A program made the translations under genes and the position numbers. Below the pieces are notes generated by a model, which ran no database searches, was not told where the DNA came from, and saw only the letters and a list, made by a program, of their open reading frames with translations. Of a DNA stretch of 38,871 nt, positions 7,612-16,662 are shown in pieces. The stretch is from Planctomycetia bacterium. GTDB taxonomy: Bacteria; Planctomycetota; Planctomycetia; Pirellulales; Thermoguttaceae. The stretch covers positions 1 through 38,871 of the forward strand of contig JAUNBK010000002.1 of NCBI GenBank assembly GCA_030527105.1, in the 5' to 3' direction. The stretch's first letter is position 1, and every line of letters begins with the position of its first letter.

Positions 7612-10302
7612 ATGAAGTGGGTACTACAGATCATCGCGATCGTTCTGTTGGGAACGTCGCTCGCGTGGGGCGATGGCTTGCCGAGAGGCGCGAAACCCTT
7701 CGTGACAAAGGAAACGAGTTTTGTCGTAAAAATGAACCTGAATGATTGGAACATTGACGACTTATACAACCAGCTTGCGGAAAATTTTCAAAATATAGCC
7801 GCAATCTCTGGGGAAAACGAGAGAGCTCTCGCGGACATGCAGCAGGCGGAGTTTCTGCTTGCGTCGATCGCGGAGAAAATTGATGCGCTCAATGAGCTTG
7901 GCGTCGGTTCCGTCGTTTTGGTTTTCGAGTTCCGGGAGGAGTCCTCTGCCCCGACGCTCGCGGTTGTTTTTCCGTGTGAGGAACGGTCGGAAGACGTTCT
8001 CGAAATCCTCGATGAGCTTGCGGAGGAGTTGGCGGAGGATGCCGACCTGAGCGACAAAGAGCAAATAAAGTCGGGTCGCACCGACGATGCGGTCTGTTGG
8101 ATTTTCGCGGAATCGACGGAGGACGAGTCGTTTGAGTCGTTGTGCGAAACGTTTGAGCCTGCGGAGCGTCCAGACCTCGAGGCAGGATTGGAGCGCGTGC
8201 AAGAGTGTCGCTTGTGCGTGGTGGGGAGCTTTGCGAATTTGCCGAATTTTTCGCCGGAATCGTTTGAGGACGCGCCCGAGGAAGTGCGCGAAATCGTCGG
8301 GGTTCTTCGAGAAGATTGCCGTTGTTTTGCCGTTGGTGCCCACTTGGGGGAAGACCTCTTCGATTTCAACCTGATTTCGTACCTTTTCTTCACGAATGAG
8401 GACTCAGCAGAACGAGCGTTGAAGTTCCGCGAAAATTTGGTGGACGCCATGGCGAAATCCATTCCTGACGAGGAAGCTCAGCCATTTTTTGCCGACTACC
8501 TGAGGATTTGCTCCGAGCCTTGGGCTTTTGAGCGCGAGGGTCTTGTATTGGAAATGAATCTCAACTCGAATCTCGAACTCTGGGTGGAAAAATATTTCGG
8601 TTGGACGCGCACTTATTCTGAATATTGCGAGCGAAATCGTGTCGAGCGCGCGGAATTTGATCGCAATGCGGAGGCGGATCGTCTTGCGGAACGGATCAAG
8701 CCGTGGCTCAAGCCAGACACGATTGCGGTCGCCCATATCGATTTGGAACGCTTCAATTTAGGCGACATGTCGGAAGTCGTTGTGAGCCAGTTGGAAGAAT
8801 TTCTCCCTCGCACTTTTGCGTCCAACAATCTCTTCGTTCGGGATATTTGCAAGGTGGAAGCGTTCGTCGAGGCGTTTGAATCCAAGCGCGCCCAACTTCT
8901 CGAGGCAGGTGGGAAGGATATTTTCATCGTCTTCAATAGCGAATCTGTCGCGTACGTTATTATTCCGGTGGAAACCGACAATATGAGACGACTCATGAGA
9001 TTGAGAAACCTGAGTATGTTCCCTAATTTGGAGCAAGTGCCGATTGCCTCGGGCTACAAAGACGGAACGCTTCTCTTTCTCGTCGCTCCCTTCTTTTTCG
9101 GATCAATTGACGAGGAAAAACAAAAGGAGTTCATCGAAGAATTTTACACACACGTGCAGATGAACGCTGCGGAGCGCCCCCAATTCCGGGATGGTTTCGC
9201 GCTGGGTGCTGGCGAGTGCTTCAAAGTCGTCTTTGCGATGAATCCCACGATGTTCCCCCTGCTTGACGGAGGGCTGGATGAAATGGAGAGGAATGGTTTC
9301 ACGAACCCCGGAACACGGGTAGTCTCGCGCGGTCTCGAGGTCGTGACGTTTTCCCTCGACCCGCACACGGGCGTGGTCTCGCTTCAGGCATTTTCTCGAA
9401 CGGAGAGCGCCGCCGCGAATCTCGTGAAGCTCTCCGAGATTTGGAAGAGAGATATTATCAAAAATATGCGACAAAACCCGTCTTTCGCGTTGCTGGCGGA
9501 GCATTTTGAGCAACTCGCCTCGCTCATAACGCTTGAAAAGGACGGACGCCGGGTTTCGATTCGCTTCAATATTCCCGAGGGAGAGAATGGGGAGGCGTCC
9601 ATGAGAAAGATTCTCGGCACGTCAGGAGTCATGGCAACGGCAATATCTGCTAGAGCCACCCAAAATGCGCGCTCCTCCGCTCACAGAATGCAAATGAGCA
9701 ACAATCTAAAGAATATTGCCCTCGCAATGCTTAATCACGAAAGCTCATTTCGACATTTTCCACCACCTTACTCCACGGACGAGGAAGGGAAGCCGCTGCA
9801 CTCGTGGCGCGTCTTGCTTCTCCCCTATTTGGGGGAAACCGCGTTGTACCAACAAATCCGCTTGGACGAGCCGTGGAATAGCGAGTGGAATTCTCAGTTT
9901 CACGACAAGTGCCCGGAGGTGTTCAAGGATCCTCGCGTTCCGTGCGCTCCGAGCGAAGCGGTCGTCTCGGTCGTCGTGGGCGAAGGGACCGTTTTCGACC
10001 CCGCCAACAAGAAAGGGTGCATGATTGGACAAATCCGCGACGGAACCTCCAACACAATTCTACTTGTCGAACGCACGCCCGTCTGTTGGATGGATCCCCT
10101 GGGGGACGTGAAACTTGAGGAGCTTAAAGGAGGGGTCGAGTCGTCTCCCATCTTGATCTTCGACGGCGTTTGGCAGGCCGGCTCGTGCGACGGTGCCGTG
10201 CATTGCATCCTCTCCACGATCGACTCGGAGGTGCTTCTGCACCTCTTCCTTCGCAGCGACCGCACGCCATGTTCCTTGCATTCTCACACGCTGAATCCGT
10301 AG
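7612..10302 (+). CDS. Exported protein with C-terminal DUF1559 domain
   Basis: Protein of 896 aa. Residues 1-20 form a signal peptide (hydrophobic run ending SLAWG). Residues 21 to about 680 are acidic, with repeated alpha/beta-like stretches that I do not recognise. From about 690 the DUF1559 domain follows: MSNNLKNIALAMLNHESSFR, SWRVLLLPYLGETALYQQI, RDGTSNTILLVE. In the final signature the His of H-X9-DG is replaced (FDGVWQAGSCDGAVH). It has no pseudopilin helix, so export would be Sec-type instead of prepilin-type. The start has AAGGA 7 nt upstream. It probably acts at the cell surface or periplasm; function unknown. Confidence 0.85.
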   Translation: MKWVLQIIAIVLLGTSLAWGDGLPRGAKPFVTKETSFVVKMNLNDWNIDDLYNQLAENFQNIAAISGENERALADMQQAEFLLASIAEKIDALNELGVGSVVLVFEFREESSAPTLAVVFPCEERSEDVLEILDELAEELAEDADLSDKEQIKSGRTDDAVCWIFAESTEDESFESLCETFEPAERPDLEAGLERVQECRLCVVGSFANLPNFSPESFEDAPEEVREIVGVLREDCRCFAVGAHLGEDLFDFNLISYLFFTNEDSAERALKFRENLVDAMAKSIPDEEAQPFFADYLRICSEPWAFEREGLVLEMNLNSNLELWVEKYFGWTRTYSEYCERNRVERAEFDRNAEADRLAERIKPWLKPDTIAVAHIDLERFNLGDMSEVVVSQLEEFLPRTFASNNLFVRDICKVEAFVEAFESKRAQLLEAGGKDIFIVFNSESVAYVIIPVETDNMRRLMRLRNLSMFPNLEQVPIASGYKDGTLLFLVAPFFFGSIDEEKQKEFIEEFYTHVQMNAAERPQFRDGFALGAGECFKVVFAMNPTMFPLLDGGLDEMERNGFTNPGTRVVSRGLEVVTFSLDPHTGVVSLQAFSRTESAAANLVKLSEIWKRDIIKNMRQNPSFALLAEHFEQLASLITLEKDGRRVSIRFNIPEGENGEASMRKILGTSGVMATAISARATQNARSSAHRMQMSNNLKNIALAMLNHESSFRHFPPPYSTDEEGKPLHSWRVLLLPYLGETALYQQIRLDEPWNSEWNSQFHDKCPEVFKDPRVPCAPSEAVVSVVVGEGTVFDPANKKGCMIGQIRDGTSNTILLVERTPVCWMDPLGDVKLEELKGGVESSPILIFDGVWQAGSCDGAVHCILSTIDSEVLLHLFLRSDRTPCSLHSHTLNP

Positions 10303-10337
10303 AGACGGCAGAGATTTCATCGCGCGCCAAACGGGAA

Positions 10338-10445
10338 TTTATAATACTTCTCGTTGAAATTTCCGGTTCCGTCCGCCGTTGGAGCTACGCACCACGGCTC
10401 GCAAAGCGTCGCGTAAAACGGGAATTTTAAAGGAGAACGAGTATA
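10338..10445 (+). repeat. 106-bp TIR repeat, type A
   Basis: Complete copy starting TATAATACTTCTCGTTG and ending GAACGAGTATA. It abuts the next copy, and the last two bases (TA, 10444-10445) are also the first two of that copy. Located downstream of the large DUF1559 gene. Confidence 0.9.
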
Positions 10446-10548
10446 TAATACTTCTCGTTGAAATTTCCGGTTCCGTCCGCCGTCGGAGCTACGCACCACG
10501 GCTCGCAAAACACTGCGAAAAACGGAATTTTAAAGGAGAACGAGTACA
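10444..10548 (+). repeat. 106-bp TIR repeat, type A (tandem)
   Basis: Second of two head-to-tail copies. The right end is slightly diverged (GAGTACA). It lies between the convergent ends of the large DUF1559 gene (stop 10302) and iorB (stop 10569) and begins about 20 bp beyond the iorB stop. Confidence 0.9.
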
Positions 10549-10568
10549 CAACACAGCGACCAAAACGC

Positions 10569-11159
10569 CTACAACTCCGATTTCGCCACCAAGCCGCGCT
10601 CGAACGCCGCGATGTTCAAGTCGACATAGCGAGGCTTCACGCAGGCGCGGACGGCATCGAGCCAAATTTCGTTGGAGATGTTGTGGAGCGCGGTTGCCAA
10701 TGCGCCCAAAAGGACGACGTTGGCACACTTCGGGTTCCCCAACTCCAGCGCGATTTGGTTCGCGTCGAAGTAGATAAGGTTCTTAAATGTGCTTTTTAGA
10801 ATTTCGTGCGCGTTCTCCGGGTATTTTGCCCCGCCGGACGACACCGTGACGGGGACGATTTTCTGGCTATTCACGACCGCCAAGCCGTCGGGCGAGAGGT
10901 AGTCCGCGTAACGCAGCGCCTCGATGCGCTCAAGCGACATAAGAACCGTCGCTTCACCCTGAGAAACGAGGGGGCTAAACACTTTCTCGCCATAGCGGAT
11001 TTGTCCGATCACGGAGCCTCCGCGCTGCGCCATGCCGTGGACTTCGTTCGTTTTTACGTCGAATCCGGCAAATCCCGCCGCCTTTGCGCATATCTCGCTT
11101 GCAAGTAAAATTCCCTGCCCGCCCACGCCAGCAAGGACGATACTGGTTGTTTTCGTCAT
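10569..11159 (-). CDS. iorB: Indolepyruvate ferredoxin oxidoreductase, beta subunit
   Basis: Protein of 196 aa, the gamma-type domain of 2-oxoacid:ferredoxin oxidoreductases. It begins with a nucleotide-binding-like GVGGQGILLAS and contains HGMAQRGGSVIGQIRYG, a family signature. With IorA it oxidatively decarboxylates aryl-pyruvates (from Trp, Phe, Tyr) to aryl-acetyl-CoA with reduction of ferredoxin. ATG 11159 was chosen over upstream in-frame ATGs because it begins the conserved domain and is preceded by GGAG at 9 nt. It follows iorA by 70 bp on the same strand. Confidence 0.92.
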   Translation of the reverse strand: MTKTTSIVLAGVGGQGILLASEICAKAAGFAGFDVKTNEVHGMAQRGGSVIGQIRYGEKVFSPLVSQGEATVLMSLERIEALRYADYLSPDGLAVVNSQKIVPVTVSSGGAKYPENAHEILKSTFKNLIYFDANQIALELGNPKCANVVLLGALATALHNISNEIWLDAVRACVKPRYVDLNIAAFERGLVAKSEL

Positions 11160-11229
11160 GATTTGGTCTCCTATGCTCATCGCACCTATATCGTATAATG
11201 TATAATCGCGTCGATGGTCCGCTGCGGGG

Positions 11230-12996
11230 TCACTCACTAATCGCGCCAAACTTGCATATCTGATTGCACAACGAGCACCCGTTGCAAACGATGCTGTTGA
11301 TGGTGGGCGGCACGTCGCCAGAATATTCGATTGCGGGGCAGCCCAACTTCAAACACTGCTTGCAAGTCTTGCACTTCTCCGGATCGATTTTTCGCACCGC
11401 ACCCATGCGCTCTTTGAGGATGAGGACGCAGGGACTTTTGGAGACCAGAAGCCACGGTTCGTCGGACTCTACCGCACGTTTGAGCGTCGCGACCGTCTCG
11501 GCATGGTCGAGGGGATTGAAGACGGCAATATTCTTCATGCCGCACGCACGACCAATCTCCGTGATGTCTGCCGCAATCGTCTCTTCGCCCATGAGATTCT
11601 TGCCGGAACCGGGATTTTCCTGGTGCCCCGTCATGGCGGTGGTGCGATTATCCAAAACGATCACGGTTGTATTCACTTTGTTCCACGCGATGTTGAGGAG
11701 ACCCGTTATTCCAGAGTGAAAAAAGGTGGAGTCGCCAAGGATTCCGACCGTTTTTCGGCTCTGACCACTCTGCGCCATGCCGTGCGCCATCGAAAAGCCC
11801 GCTCCCATGCAGATGATCGTGTCGAGACTGCTCAAAGGCGGCGAAACTCCAAGCGAGTAGCAACCAATATCCCCCGTGACGTTCACGTCCATCTTGTTGA
11901 GCGCATAAAAGACTCCCCGATGAGGGCATCCCGCGCAAAGTGTCGGCGGACGATTCGGCAACGGCGTCTTCATCTCCGCCTTGCACCATGCGTTCACGCC
12001 TCGCGGTTCCTCTGGTGCCTCCAACTTCGATTTCGACTCACGCAAAACATCGCACGACAACTCGCCGATATTCGGGACGACCGATTTTCCTTCGCACGCA
12101 ATCCCTGCCGCGCGGAGATGCTGCTCCGTGAAATCTTCCACCTCCTCGACCACAAGAACCTTTCGCACCTTGTAGGAGAAGTTGCGCACCAGCGCCTCAG
12201 GGAAGGGGAACGGGCAGCCGAGCTTCAACACGGACGCGTTCGGGAACACCTCACGAACATATTGATACGCGATTCCCTCCGTGACGATTCCCAACTCGTC
12301 GGAACGAAGCTCTTCGACGTTCACGCCCCACCCGTTGGGATCGGAGTTGTCCTTCGTCATTTTCTTGAGGCGCTCCTCCACCACGACGCGGAGTTTCTTC
12401 GCCCAAAACGGAATGAGAGCCGTTTTCGATGGATCCTTTTGGAAGCCAATTTCCCTATCCAACGCGACGGGTTCGTGAAGCTCAAGAAGCGATCGCGAGT
12501 GGCTCACGCGCGTCGTCGTCCTCACGAGAACGGGAGTGCGATACTTCTCGGATATTTCTGCCGCCTTGAGGATAAAATCGCGCGCTTCTTGGGAGTCGGC
12601 AGGCTCCAAAACGGGGATTTTCGCGAATCGCGCATAATGTCGGGAGTCCTGCTCGTTTTGGGAGGAGTGCATCCCCGGGTCGTCCGCCACGATGATGATG
12701 AGCGCGCCCTGCGTGCCAGTATAAGCAAGCGACATGAGCGGGTCGGCAGCGACATTAAGCCCGACATGCTTCATCGTCACCACGGCACGCGCTCCCGCCA
12801 TAGCGGCCCCCGCCGCCGCCTCGAGAGCGACTTTTTCGTTTGGCGCCCACTCGCATCGAACGGTCTCGCCGTAGAATTTGACGCAGTTTTCCAAAATTTC
12901 CGTCGAGGGCGTCCCTGGATACCCCACCGCAAACGTCACGCCCGCCTCGTAGATTCCTCTCGCGAACGCTTCGTTCCCTGATAATAAGTGTTTCAT
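11230..12996 (-). CDS. iorA: Indolepyruvate ferredoxin oxidoreductase, alpha subunit
   Basis: Protein of 588 aa. Domains in order: pyrimidine-binding domain (GNEAFARGIYEAGVTFAVGY at the N terminus), a middle domain, a thiamine-diphosphate domain (MGAGFSMAHGMAQ; GDSTFFHSG; NTTVIVLDNRTTAMTGHQ) and a C-terminal ferredoxin domain with two Cys clusters (CKTCKQCLKLGCP and CNGCSLCNQICKFGA) for [4Fe-4S] clusters. It catalyses ferredoxin-dependent oxidation of aryl-pyruvates together with IorB. ATG 12996 starts the family N terminus MKHLLSGNEA; an upstream in-frame ATG at 13095 adds an unlikely Cys-rich leader. Oxygen-sensitive enzyme, so it points to anaerobic metabolism. Confidence 0.95.
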   Translation of the reverse strand: MKHLLSGNEAFARGIYEAGVTFAVGYPGTPSTEILENCVKFYGETVRCEWAPNEKVALEAAAGAAMAGARAVVTMKHVGLNVAADPLMSLAYTGTQGALIIIVADDPGMHSSQNEQDSRHYARFAKIPVLEPADSQEARDFILKAAEISEKYRTPVLVRTTTRVSHSRSLLELHEPVALDREIGFQKDPSKTALIPFWAKKLRVVVEERLKKMTKDNSDPNGWGVNVEELRSDELGIVTEGIAYQYVREVFPNASVLKLGCPFPFPEALVRNFSYKVRKVLVVEEVEDFTEQHLRAAGIACEGKSVVPNIGELSCDVLRESKSKLEAPEEPRGVNAWCKAEMKTPLPNRPPTLCAGCPHRGVFYALNKMDVNVTGDIGCYSLGVSPPLSSLDTIICMGAGFSMAHGMAQSGQSRKTVGILGDSTFFHSGITGLLNIAWNKVNTTVIVLDNRTTAMTGHQENPGSGKNLMGEETIAADITEIGRACGMKNIAVFNPLDHAETVATLKRAVESDEPWLLVSKSPCVLILKERMGAVRKIDPEKCKTCKQCLKLGCPAIEYSGDVPPTINSIVCNGCSLCNQICKFGAISE

Positions 12997-13385
12997 GCCT
13001 GTATTTTTGTAAGAGTTGCAAATATTACAAAAAAGTTCGTGCCGCACAGCGTTCGTCTGAGGGAGAATTGCCCCGAAGCCAAACACGCACAGCAACCACC
13101 GCGATTTTTATGGCAGTTTGTATACATTATACGAAGAAACGACGATTCGAATAGGGGGGGTGGGCGACGCGTGCCCTTAAAAGAGTGCCCTCAAAGAAAA
13201 TTGTCGTTCAAGATGTTTGGAGCCGTGAACGAAGGGCACAACCCGTAGTTCCAGATGAATGGAAAAATCGCTCGGCACTTCATCCAGAACTACGCTTCGC
13301 TCCGTTCTCGGCTCCGGCGGGTTCGCCACAAATTTGAAGACAACCCGTTGGGAACGAAAGGCTCTCAAAATCTCAAAAGGGAAAA
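12997..13385. other. Intergenic region iorA-araB
   Basis: No gene is supported. It holds the long palindromic element at 13219-13315, a possible minus-strand -10 box for iorA (TATAAT at 13131-13126, without a good -35), and a G-run near 13155-13165. Confidence 0.4.
13219..13315. repeat. Palindromic element C, copy 2 (97-bp hairpin)
   Basis: The left arm (GGAGCCGTGAACGAA, then CGTAGTTCCAGATGAA) and the right arm (TTCATCCAGAACTACG, then CGTTCTCGGCTCC) are imperfect inverted repeats around a centre near 13261-13275. The right arm matches the core of copy 1 at 213-257. It lies 71 bp beyond the araB stop on the minus strand, so it could act in the 3' end of the araB mRNA. Confidence 0.7.
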
Positions 13386-15083
13386 TCACTCCGCGCGCGT
13401 GCGTTTGCGAATCGCGATAAGACGCTTCATCACGTCGTGAAGGGGGAGCGTTTGCGACGTGTTGCCGAAAGAGTCGTGCAGCTTTTTGTACAACTCGAAC
13501 AACTCGGCATACGTCCGCGCCGCCTCCTTTCGGGGACGATAAACTTTGTCCTTGACGCCCGTCATACGTTTTTGCGCAGCCGGGACGGTTCTATAAGCGC
13601 CACCCGCCACCGCACCGCAAATTGCCGCACCCAACGCGCACGTCTGAGGATTGCGGCTCACCTTGATCGGACGGTTGCACACATCGGCGTAAATCTGGAG
13701 CAGAAGGTCGCTTTTCTCTGCAATTCCACCGCAGCAAACGACTTCGCGCACAGAAACTTGATATTCCTCGAGACGATTGATGATCGTGAGTGCTCCAAAA
13801 GCCGTCGCCTCAATGAGCGCGCGGTAGATTTCGGGCGCGGTCGTGTGGATTGTCTGCCCGACGAGAAGCCCACTGAGTTCTTGATCAACGAGGACGCAAC
13901 GATTACCATTGTTCCAATCGAGGGCGAGAAGACCAGAGGCACCGGGGGTGAGCCGAGCCGCTTCTTGCGTGAGAAGCTCGTGCGCGTTGCGTGTCGCGAA
14001 CTGCGGAGGGGCGAGATTCCGAACGAACCAGTTGAATATGTCTCCGACGCCGGATTGTCCCGCTTCGATCCCATACATTCCGGGGAGAACGGACTCGGGG
14101 ACGATTCCGCACACGCCTGGCACGTCCGCAATGGGCGCGTCGAGTGGCGAAACCATGATGTCGCACGTGCTGGTTCCAATGGCTTTGACAAGGACGCCGG
14201 GTTTTACGCCGCAGCCGATCGCGCCCATGTGGCAATCAAAGGCGCCCCCCGCCACGGCAATTCCCGACGGAAGACCAACGCTCTTGGCGATCGACGGAAG
14301 GAGGCGTCCGACGGCGCAATTCGCGGCTTGTGGACGCTGCGAGTAGCGAAGTCTCGGCAAATCAGCATGGAGCTTTTGGAGGAAGTCTGCGGAAGGCAAG
14401 CCGCCCCACTCTTCGTGATAAAGCGCTTTGTGCCCAGCGGCGCAGATGCTTCTGGGGACGTCTTCTGGACGGACGCGCCCCGTGATGTACCCCGGGATGA
14501 AGTCCACAAGCTCCACCCACGACGCCGCAGCCTGAGCCACTCGCGGCGCGGTGCGCGTGCAGTGGAGGATTTTCGCCCAATACCACTCGCTCGAGTAGAT
14601 TCCGCCGCATTTACGCAAATATTGCTCGGGTGCCTCGGTGGCAAGACGCGTGATTTCCTCTGCCTCTGCCGTGGAGGTGTGGTCTTTCCACAGCCATGCG
14701 TGCGCGGCTGGGTCGTCGCGAAACTCTTCATGGAGCGCGAGTGCCGTTCCGTCGGCGTCGACCGGGATAGGAGTGGAGCCGGTCGAATCGATGCCGATGC
14801 CAACGACGTTGTCGGGCGAAAAACTGTCGGAGGCTTTTTTGGCAGCCGCCACGGCGCGTTTCACGCTCGTGAGGAAGCCTTGGATATAGTCGGCGGGATT
14901 TTGCCGCGCAAGATTGGGGTCGCGCGGATCGACGATAATGCCCGCATCGCCTGTTGGATAGGGATAAACACTCTCGCCAATCAGGCTTCCGTCGGCAAGA
15001 TCGACGACGACCGCACGAACGCTGTTCGTTCCATAATCGACGCCAATCGAAAATCGAGATGGTTGGGATGGTTGAGACGCCAT
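13386..15083 (-). CDS. araB: Ribulokinase AraB
   Basis: Protein of 565 aa, the length of known ribulokinases (about 560-566). FGGY-family kinase: N-terminal phosphate loop VDYGTNSVRAVVVD (15-28), GIGIDSTGSTPIPVD, DYGTN-type ATPase fold, GGAFDCHMGAIGCG and C-terminal GGIAEKS. It phosphorylates ribulose with ATP to ribulose 5-phosphate, the substrate of AraD encoded divergently. The ATG at 15083 has AAGGAG 9 nt upstream and lies about 75 nt after the predicted transcription start. No arabinose isomerase gene is in the window. Confidence 0.93.
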   Translation of the reverse strand: MASQPSQPSRFSIGVDYGTNSVRAVVVDLADGSLIGESVYPYPTGDAGIIVDPRDPNLARQNPADYIQGFLTSVKRAVAAAKKASDSFSPDNVVGIGIDSTGSTPIPVDADGTALALHEEFRDDPAAHAWLWKDHTSTAEAEEITRLATEAPEQYLRKCGGIYSSEWYWAKILHCTRTAPRVAQAAASWVELVDFIPGYITGRVRPEDVPRSICAAGHKALYHEEWGGLPSADFLQKLHADLPRLRYSQRPQAANCAVGRLLPSIAKSVGLPSGIAVAGGAFDCHMGAIGCGVKPGVLVKAIGTSTCDIMVSPLDAPIADVPGVCGIVPESVLPGMYGIEAGQSGVGDIFNWFVRNLAPPQFATRNAHELLTQEAARLTPGASGLLALDWNNGNRCVLVDQELSGLLVGQTIHTTAPEIYRALIEATAFGALTIINRLEEYQVSVREVVCCGGIAEKSDLLLQIYADVCNRPIKVSRNPQTCALGAAICGAVAGGAYRTVPAAQKRMTGVKDKVYRPRKEAARTYAELFELYKKLHDSFGNTSQTLPLHDVMKRLIAIRKRTRAE

Positions 15084-15166
15084 GAGGCAAGCTCCTTTTC
15101 AAATCAGGGACAAATTGGTGGATGGATGAATTCTGACTCGACCCACGCAGGATCAGGATACCAACT

Positions 15167-15194
15167 ATTCTACACCCGAAAAGCATCTTGTCAA
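15167..15194 (-). promoter_or_regulatory. araB promoter
   Basis: Minus-strand TTGACA (15194-15189), 16-nt spacer, TAGAAT (15172-15167). It stands back to back with the araD promoter about 85 bp away, so one regulator bound between them could control both. Confidence 0.7.
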
Positions 15195-15279
15195 GTCACT
15201 TTTGCGCAGAAATCATTGTCTTTTTGCGTTTCGTGTCAAAAATCCCCCTAAAGAGTGTGCTAAAATCGTTTTCGAGGGC

Positions 15280-15307
15280 TTGACGATGCGACAAGAGAGG
15301 GTATAAT
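15280..15307 (+). promoter_or_regulatory. araD promoter
   Basis: TTGACG (15280-15285), 16-nt spacer, TATAAT (15302-15307), about 52 nt before the start of the araD leader and ATG at 15366. The 85 bp between the two divergent -35 boxes is the likely regulatory region; I see no clear operator palindrome in it. Confidence 0.7.
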
Positions 15308-15365
15308 ACCAAAGTTGAATTGCTTTGCAAACAGGAACCAGATTTTGGCGAAAAGGTGAGGAAAA

Positions 15366-16172
15366 ATGGACATTCGCGAACTTAAAGAGTGCGTCTGCGA
15401 CGCGAATCTTGCGCTCGAGAGGCATGGTCTCGTCGTTCTCACGTGGGGGAACGTCGGAATGCTCACGGACGATGGCGATGCGTTCGTCATTAAACCAAGC
15501 GGCGTGAGCTACGATAAAATGACTCCAGACGACATGGTCCTGGTGAGTCTCGAGGGCAAGGTGGTCGAAGGGAGAAATCGTCCGTCGTCCGACACGCCGA
15601 CGTATGTGGAGCTTTTTCAATACTTCCGCTCTCGCCCCGATTCGGCAGGCTTGCGAGGAATCGTCCACACCCACAGCCCCGCAGCAACGGCGTGGGCGCA
15701 GGCGCGGCGCGAAATTCCCTGCTTGGGAACGACGCATGCAGACCACTTTTTCGGTCCCGTCCCTCTTGCTCGCCCACTCACGAAGGACGAGGTCGAGTCG
15801 GCTTACGAACAAAATACCGGCAGGGTGATCGTCGAGCGCTTCGAAAGTGGGAATCTCAATCCCGTCGAAACTCCTGGCGTCCTTGCGTCGGGGCATGGTC
15901 CTTTCGTGTGGGGAAAAGACGCGCACGATGCCGTGAAAAATGCGGTTGCGCTTGAGTCAATCGCTCAGATGGCGCGCGACTCTTGCGCGATTTGGTCGTT
16001 CTCGCTTCTGGTTGCCAACGACTCAAGCGATTGTGCGGATATTTTTGCCATACCCAGCGACACGACCCCGCGCCAATTCTTCCTCGAAGATTATGTGATG
16101 AAAAAACACTACCAACGAAAACACGGTCCAAAAGCGTACTATGGACAAAAGTCCCCCGACGAAGCGAAATGA
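15366..16172 (+). CDS. araD: L-ribulose-5-phosphate 4-epimerase AraD
   Basis: Protein of 268 aa, class II aldolase/adducin family. Visible motifs: TWGNVG near the N terminus, IKPSGVSYDKMTPDDMVLV (family signature), SSDTPTYVELFQYF, the zinc ligands in HTHS, and GHGPFVWG with the third His. It interconverts L-ribulose 5-phosphate and D-xylulose 5-phosphate and so links pentose catabolism to the pentose-phosphate pathway. It is about 35 residues longer than the E. coli enzyme, mostly at the C terminus. It is divergent from araB and shares the regulatory region. Confidence 0.93.
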   Translation: MDIRELKECVCDANLALERHGLVVLTWGNVGMLTDDGDAFVIKPSGVSYDKMTPDDMVLVSLEGKVVEGRNRPSSDTPTYVELFQYFRSRPDSAGLRGIVHTHSPAATAWAQARREIPCLGTTHADHFFGPVPLARPLTKDEVESAYEQNTGRVIVERFESGNLNPVETPGVLASGHGPFVWGKDAHDAVKNAVALESIAQMARDSCAIWSFSLLVANDSSDCADIFAIPSDTTPRQFFLEDYVMKKHYQRKHGPKAYYGQKSPDEAK

Positions 16173-16452
16173 CACTCGCTATACTTGAGCATTCTCGTCT
16201 TGCGAAGAGGTGTGCGAGTAGACGTCCTTGCGAGCGAGAATAATTTCGCGCACAAAAGCGAGAGGTTGCAATACATGGCGATCAATTCGAGAATAAAATC
16301 GGAGAAAAAAATCGGAGAAGAAAAGAAGGGCATCAAAAAACGACCGAAGCCACATACCATCGCCCTCTGCGTTCGAGAGGGCGATGTGAGCGCAATTGTC
16401 GAGGAGAGCCTTCAAATTTAGTGAGCATGTGAACATTGGTACCTGTTGTCCT
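16173..16452. other. Intergenic region after araD
   Basis: Short overlapping open frames occur on both strands, but none has a ribosome site or recognisable composition, so no gene is called. The region contains the perfect 11-bp hairpin at 16358-16386. Confidence 0.4.
16358..16386. repeat. Perfect 11-bp hairpin
   Basis: CATCGCCCTCT (16358-16368) pairs perfectly with AGAGGGCGATG (16376-16386) over a 7-nt loop. No U-tract follows on either strand, so a terminator role for araD is possible but not shown. Confidence 0.6.
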
Positions 16453-16558
16453 TATACTCGTTCTTCTTTAAAATTCGCGTTCTGCGCGACATTTTGCGAG
16501 CCGTGGTGTGCAGTTCCGACGGCGGACGGAACCGGAAATTTCAACGCGAAGTATTATA
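16453..16558 (-). repeat. 106-bp TIR repeat, type A
   Basis: Inverted orientation: begins TATACTCGTTCTTC and ends GAAGTATTATA. Its last TA is shared with the next copy. Confidence 0.88.
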
Positions 16559-16662
16559 TATTCGTTCTCCTTTAAAATTCGCGTTCTGCGCGACGTTTTG
16601 CGAGCCGTGGTGCGAAGCTCCGACGGCGGACGGAACCGGAAATTTCAACGCGAAGTATTATA
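16557..16662 (-). repeat. 106-bp TIR repeat, type A (tandem)
   Basis: Second copy in the same orientation, beginning TATATTCGTTCTCC and ending GAAGTATTATA. Nearly identical to its neighbour through the core (GCGAGCCGTGGTGCG, then GCTCCGACGGCGG). Confidence 0.88.

Noticed and set aside
10170..10430. Short proteins ending [18 protein letters not shown] seen at several places
   Set aside because: These are translations through the 106-bp repeat, which is open in several frames. The recurrence reflects the repeat, not a protein family.
11503..12981. 492-codon plus-strand frame
   Set aside because: Antisense shadow of iorA; His/Arg-rich translation without any motif.
13437..15251. 604-codon plus-strand frame
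   Set aside because: Antisense shadow of araB and its upstream region; no recognisable domain or ribosome site.
16185..16421. 78-codon Lys/Arg-rich frame after araD
   Set aside because: No ATG or ribosome site of quality, conflicting frames on the other strand, and an embedded hairpin. Not supported as a gene.
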